From positions 11,858,704 through 11,922,703 of the forward strand of contig OY829328.1 in the NCBI GenBank assembly GCA_963691655.1: a DNA stretch of 64,000 nt, written 5' to 3'. The notes under the pieces were generated by a model. The model did no database searches and was not told the origin of the DNA. It saw only the letters and a list, made by a program, of their open reading frames with translations. Every line of letters begins with the position of its first letter. Position 1 is the first letter of the stretch. This DNA comes from Toxonevra muliebris (lineage: Eukaryota; Arthropoda; Insecta; Diptera; Pallopteridae). This document shows, in pieces, positions 58,626 to 64,000 of this stretch. Position numbers and translations under genes: made by a program.

Positions 58626-59151
58626 AAAATATAAGATTACCACAGAAACATCTCAATAAAGTTTTAATAGCCACCATTGGGAAGATAGTTTTACAAGGTT
58701 TCATATGGGATCAAGTTTTTTTTTTTTAATTTATTGTTAGTTTTAGATGTTATAACAATTGTTCAGCACGGCTCGATGGGCATTGCATTCTCTCTACAAA
58801 ACAAAGCTCTTTTACTTTGAATACCAAATTAAAACTAGCAAAACCACTATAACTAAACTAAAATTTCAAACATTGCTAGCAATCAACTCAGTTACTTTTT
58901 AATTATATGATACAAAAAATAAGAATATTTACAATGTTCGTGTATGAATTTTGAACAAGTACTTACAAATATGTATAATAAATTCATTTATAAGCAGAGC
59001 CAATAAACGATAATATGAACAAATTAAAAAAAAAGGCAAAGAGAACAAAATAAAATAAAGGCTTAAAACTGCCGACGGACAAATTGCTTAAGGTTTTCTA
59101 TATAAAGCTAACCCAGATGACTGCATACATACACGCATACATATGTATATC
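58626..59151. other. Non-genic AT-rich DNA
   Basis: Nothing recognised apart from poly-T and poly-A tracts. Confidence 0.4.
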
Positions 59152-59159
59152 GGTCCAAA

Positions 59160-60127
59160 CAAGGCCGTATTTAGGGGGAGGTTTTGGGGGTCCTACCCCC
59201 CCGAAATGTGAAAACTTTTTCCTAATTTTTGATATTGATTGCCAGTGGATGGAAAAAAAGTCAAAATAAAATGTATTGAACGATTTTTAAATATTTTTTA
59301 ATCGGTTTCTTTCTAAAAAGTCAAATAAAAGAAAAAATGTTAAAAATAAATTTGAGTTAAAATCGTACGAAGTTGTGCTACATGGCCAAAAACGGTATTT
59401 TCCGGGGTTTTAACCCAATTTTTCTAAACCGTGACGTAATGGGAAGTTTTTGACCTTAGATTCGTGTTCAACATGAAAAATTCATTCGCAAACACTAGGA
59501 ACAATATTGTTCACCAAACCCATGCAGGACAGTGTTATTGAATAAGCTTCAAAGTTCTTAATCTTAAAATATAATTAATTCTTTAACCCATTATTGCTCA
59601 GAACACCCGACTCGGAAGATTTCAATGCTGTGACTGCACGAATTTAGGGAAAATATGCCAACCTCATCCGGGCTCCTCATCATTTATAATGGCCCAAATT
59701 CCCACTGATAATCATTTGAAAAAAAATTAGTCTCTGACTATTTTTGTCATTTTGGATCATTTTTTTGAGGTTGGGTCCATTATCAGTAATGGCAAGTCAA
59801 TGAGTTATCCAAATTATGTCTTTCACGATAAAAAATGTATTGGCATCCACATTGAATAATATTTATTTGAAAAAATTTAATTATTCTGTGAATTTTTGTT
59901 TGTAATTTTCTGCCATTTTTTTTTAGGTTAAGATTAAGAAAATTCGGAAACAAAAATTTTTCCTAAAGCTTTAAGACATCAACTTTTCTCACTAGTTTGA
60001 TAGGGTCCATCAAATGCATCATCGTATTTAAACATCAGTTTCATAAAAATTTTGTATGAATATTTTCGTCGAATGAAACCGCCCCCCCCCTCCCCCCCCC
60101 CGAAAAAAAATCCTGGCTACGGCCCTG
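59160..60127. mobile_element. hAT-like non-autonomous element, 968 bp
   Basis: GGTCCAAA is duplicated exactly at both edges (59152-59159 and 60128-60135). The ends are CAAGGCCGTATTTAGGGGGA and, inverted, CAGGGCCGTAGCCAGGATTT, followed on the right by a long run of C/G (60081-60101). CARGG-type termini with an 8-bp duplication indicate hAT. The interior is AT-rich with no transposase recognised, and a G/C homopolymer stretch lies near each end. Confidence 0.85.
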
Positions 60128-60135
60128 GGTCCAAA

Positions 60136-62720
60136 TATGAGGAGATAACAAACGCACAATTTTGCTAATAAAAATGGATTAGGTATGAATTTTCTGTGTT
60201 GTTCTTTTGTATTTTGTAGTAATTTGTGTAGTAGGAAATATTTCACTAAAATATATATGCAGCAACCAATGGTATGTTCGTGCGTTTGTGCATATTAGAG
60301 ATTGTATTGACAAAGCATTTGAAAAAACATAAACATAGAAACGTTACAGCAAGACATACAGATGTGCACGAGTATATACGAAAAGAAATTAATCTCTGAC
60401 CTTTTCATAAATATGACTACTAGCTGCCAGAGACACGAATAAGCAAAAATTATACTTTAAGAAAAGTAAATTCCAATGTTTAAGCTTTTCCAGAATTCTA
60501 TATAAATTGGCACCTTCGTATAAAGTAAATTTAAGATTACAAAGCAAATAATGAAGTTTCTCAATTTTGTTGAATTGACTATAGGCCTATTATAGATGTC
60601 ATGACATTTTTTTTAACATAAAACTATAGAAAAGAAGAGGTACATTCTGGTAGCCACCCGATGATATGTATGTACATAGCTCTGTGTGATATGTAAGTTT
60701 ATGCGTACACCAGTGTATGCAGTACCTACTTATGTATACAATATTTTGCTATCGATTAATTTTATCACATTTCTTCGATTCCAATTACAGTTTGGCTTCT
60801 TTTAATCCCAAATACTTATTTTATGCAGAAAAGGTATATTGAATTTATTCGTTTGTGTGCACTACAAATATGTGATGATGATTGTCAGGGTATTATATAA
60901 GTTTCGGAAATGGTACCACCCTACTACTACAACTACTCATGGTGCCTACACTAATGGTAGTTGGTGGTAGTAACAATAATAGTAGCAGCATTTATACATA
61001 TGCACATTTGTCAATAAAACCTTATAAATTTCGTACTGAGTGAGGAATTTGTGGCAATAAGCTATGGCGGATACATGCTTCAATTTCTCAATTTCAATCT
61101 TCCCCCTAATGGAATTTACTAGTTTAATTGGTAGGCAATAATTAAGATTATAGGACTTAATTGATGCTTAATTCAGTGTATATTGAATTGGGTGAGGGAA
61201 AAAGGCATTGAAACCCTTTAGAATCAGTATTTGAAATTGTTTTTATTATTAATTTAATTCTATTCTTTTTAGCAAACTATGATAAAATAAATTATTGTTT
61301 TGTAACAATTTGTTAGTATTATCCTGGTTAGGATAAAAACCGGAACCGGAACCGGAGCCTCTAAGACAACTCTATCAATAAAACAATAAAGAACTGGAAA
61401 ATACAAAGTTTGTCAACAAGAATCTTATATGAAAAGTTTATTTCTAATAACAAAACTATGACTGCTTCAAAAGGTTCAACTATATCAAATTCAGTATGTG
61501 GAATATATATTTTATAAATAGATATACTATCAATCAGTTTAATCAACAATTTTTATGTACCTACATATGTGCAGTTGTTGTATTTATGCGTTGTCATTGT
61601 TTTCGTTAAATACAGTATATAAATACATCATTTTATAAACTTGTTTACAATATTCAAAGACTGTGATTTGAACACACAAAATTCCAGACTATCAAATATT
61701 TATACCTAGTTTTGTCGAAGTAAACAAACACTGATAAAGTGTATTAAATGTGAAGATACTTATAATATGCCATAATAATGTTGTCTGTCTGTGTTCTAAA
61801 TCGTTAGCAGCTGAAAATTCATTTGTTTATGTATTGCAAACAGCTATGATCATTAAATTTGTATTTGCAATTCACAAAACAAAAAAGTCCTATTCTCTTC
61901 GGATTATTCCGAAGTTCAAAGACCGGTTTCAGAACTAAGCATGAGTGTTAAGTTTGGTTATGATCAGACTATTTCAGAGTAAAACAATTTTTGGAAATAC
62001 ATTACCATCACTATCAATAAATACAGTACAGCTATTTAATGGTTTTGGTTCAGCCGTCGGCGATTTTATTTCGATCCAACCTTCTGTTGGTGATTCTGAG
62101 CTTCCATTTCTTTTCATAATAATTCATTTATTTGTCCTCGCCTAATTTGACAAACAACCAGGTACGCTAAATATTTTTTTCTCCTTATCCAACGCAATTG
62201 TCTTTATGGCATTATATTTCTAAGCATCACATACAAAAAAATAAAAAATTGGCGATTATAATGCACTGGTACTGACACCAGTATACCAATATCATAAATT
62301 TTTAGATGTTAAAAAAATCTGTCATGGTCACTCAGGTATTGCACAACAGCCATTCCAATGGTGGTACAAAAGTCGCTTGGCTTACCCAGAAAATTCCTGC
62401 TACGGTATTGATTCTGGATACGTACCCTTTCCATTGTATATTAGAAACTACATGGAGTTGAGATGAGATTGAAATTTGTCGCATAGTATTATTGATAAAA
62501 GAGTGAATATATTTAATAAATTCAAAATTTATTAGATATTTTTGCAAATATTTCCTAAATGCAAAAGTATATTAAGATTTATTTAGTTCAGTTACAACGA
62601 GTTACAGAAACAGGCTATTGGATATACTTCCTTCCTTTTTTCTCATATTGACCACAAACGCACATTTTATATGAGCAATGCCACAAATCTACGCTTCTAC
62701 ATATCACGAAAATATTTAAA
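60136..62720. other. Non-genic AT-rich DNA
   Basis: A short (CCGGAA)3 run lies at about 61339-61356. 61945-62145 has a 66-codon frame without recognised motif. TACATA tracts around 60665-60690. No gene seen. Confidence 0.4.
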
Positions 62721-62724
62721 AATC

Positions 62725-63045
62725 GTGTGTTAGTAGTGTGGCCAACTCAGCGCTTTTCCCGCTAAATTTAGTGCTTTTTGAAAACTAAAACGCGGAAAAA
62801 AGTGATTTAGCGGTCGGCGGGTTTTTTAACGCATTTTTTTCAATTTAAAAGACACTAAATGCTCCACTAAATAATCCATTTCCTGAATAATCATAACAAC
62901 ATTTTTTATCGAAACAATGAGCAATGAACTCATATAAAACCAAAGTTTGTAACCGTAAGTCATACAATTCAAAAAAATTCTTTACTTCATATAAAAAATG
63001 GATTAAAACACGAAAATTCATTTTGTGGAAACTACAAAATAACTG
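62725..63045. repeat. Possible DNA-transposon sequence upstream of the 63.1-kb tail
   Basis: GTGTGGCCAACTCAGCGCTT then TTCCCGCTAAATTTAGTGCT contains repeated GCTAAATTTAG/GCGCTTTT words resembling element ends. No matching inverse end was found within the window. Confidence 0.3.
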
Positions 63046-63165
63046 ATGACGTACATAAACAGCACTAGTGTTTATAATGCTTCTGAATTCAGACTAAAGA
63101 GTGTGTTATGGCCAGAAGAAGCTGATAGTAATGAAGTGAATATAGACTTCGACATCGATATGTGA
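63046..63165 (+). pseudogene. Possible C-terminal tail of a transposase ORF
   Basis: A 39-codon frame from an ATG contains SEFRLKSVLWPEEADSNEVN and ends DFDIDM before TGA. The acidic, Trp-containing tail and abrupt stop look like the end of a larger protein, and the context suggests a decayed DNA transposon. I cannot name the family. The ATG may not be a true start. Confidence 0.3.
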
Positions 63166-64000
63166 TAATTATAAATTATTACTCTGTATATTTTTTTGTG
63201 ATTAAAGTGTATAAAATACTCTTTTTCCATTATCTTATTTTAGTTTTTCTTGTGATTGTAATATTTAGAAATGCTGTGAATTAAAAACTTTAAAAATACA
63301 TGTATTTAATTAATTTTCTTTTTAATACATTAATACAATTCGTGGTCGCAAGGGACTAGCAATTTTTTCGATTTAATCCTTTCACTTCCGATTTTTTTCT
63401 CAAAATCTGGCTGAGTTTTTTCAATTTTTTATGCAAATATTAAAATAAATTTTAAAAAATAATATGTCCAGGACTTTTAACCCTTACAGGTATCCTTAAG
63501 TTTTCCAATGGGGTAAAATATCTGCTATAACCTTTGTAATCAGGAATTATAGCAAAGCCAATTTACTGCGATGACACTGCATGTATACAGTCTACAGTCA
63601 GCTCATTGACAGCCAGCACACGTATTTTAAAGAAAACTCAAATAAAATAGAAACCGTATCTCCCATTTACTTAAGTTTTCGAACATTATTGGGATATACA
63701 ATCCGTGGGTTAACGAAGTTAAAATAAGAAAAATACGGCTTGGCAGTTTAAGGATCTTCTTTAAGGCGTATCTTGTCAACCACGAAAAACCCAAAAAATT
63801 CCATAAAAAAAGTGAACGTAGCTATCTACAATGATTGTATTTTTCGAATCATAGCTCCATAGAATTTTGCTTTGCATTGCGAATTATAAGAGGTTGTCAA
63901 TAACCAATTTCGATTAAGAAGAGGTTAAACAGACCTTGTATTGAAAAAGAAAATACGTATTACCAAAATGTGTAGAATTTTGCGAATTAAAGCGATTTTT
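63166..64000. other. Non-genic AT-rich DNA
   Basis: No gene or element boundary seen up to the window edge. TTAACCCTTACAGG at 63478 resembles the TTAACCCT repeat ends but is unpaired. Confidence 0.35.

Noticed and set aside
1..64000. CRISPR array, bacterial operons, rRNA genes
   Set aside because: Nothing of the kind is present; the sequence is eukaryotic nuclear DNA.

Overview
This window is an AT-rich stretch of nuclear DNA from an insect, most probably a higher (cyclorrhaphan) fly. The pointers are the ATACATACATATGTATG-type simple repeats, CAA/CAG (opa-like) tracts, the GGTTAGGTTAGGTT motif, and many Tc1/mariner, hAT, piggyBac-like and tRNA-derived elements. A tephritid or related fly fits, but the species cannot be read from sequence alone. 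I found no intact protein-coding gene. Almost all open reading frames are under 100 codons and behave like chance frames in AT-rich DNA.

What the window does hold is a dense record of transposable elements. With recognisable transposase remains there are a PIF/Harbinger fragment (about 8.2 kb), a mariner deletion derivative with terminal inverted repeats (25.7-26.3 kb), two dead Tc1-family elements with both ends (29.7-31.3 kb and 57.0-58.2 kb), an N-terminal piece (about 44 kb) and a C-terminal piece (about 48 kb) of one Tc1/mariner-like family, a small zinc-binding ORF (35.75 kb) and a possible transposase tail (63.1 kb). Non-autonomous elements delimited by inverted repeats lie near 0.2-0.65, 1.4-1.9, 3.3, 4.0, 6.2, 18.5, 21.3, 22.7, 32.0-32.6, 32.8, 36.5, 36.9, 37.4, 40.3-41.4, 45.4-45.9, 51.1 and 59.2-60.1 kb. 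Two of these (45.4 and 59.2 kb) keep perfect 8-bp target-site duplications.

Several families recur inside the window. A two-copy composite element carries a tRNA-like box (20.4-21.2 and 24.5-25.5 kb, inverted). A dispersed repeat has members near 18.1, 31.5, 48.5 and 58.4 kb; a Tc1 element sits inside one member, and another member shows the empty site. A tandem array at 14.6-15.4 kb has a related monomer at 35.5 kb. tRNA-derived SINE sequence lies at 24.9 and 35.1-35.4 kb.

Host-gene signals are weak but worth testing. There is a 38-nt candidate exon on the minus strand (27291-27328) with strong splice sites and an open ATG frame, a 49-nt candidate exon on the plus strand (47107-47155), and an Inr/MTE-like core promoter on the minus strand near 53.3 kb. 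The simplest reading is that the window is mostly intron and intergenic DNA of one or more large genes, filled with decayed transposons. No single clearly new functional system was seen; the novelty lies in undescribed-looking repeat families and candidate micro-exons.
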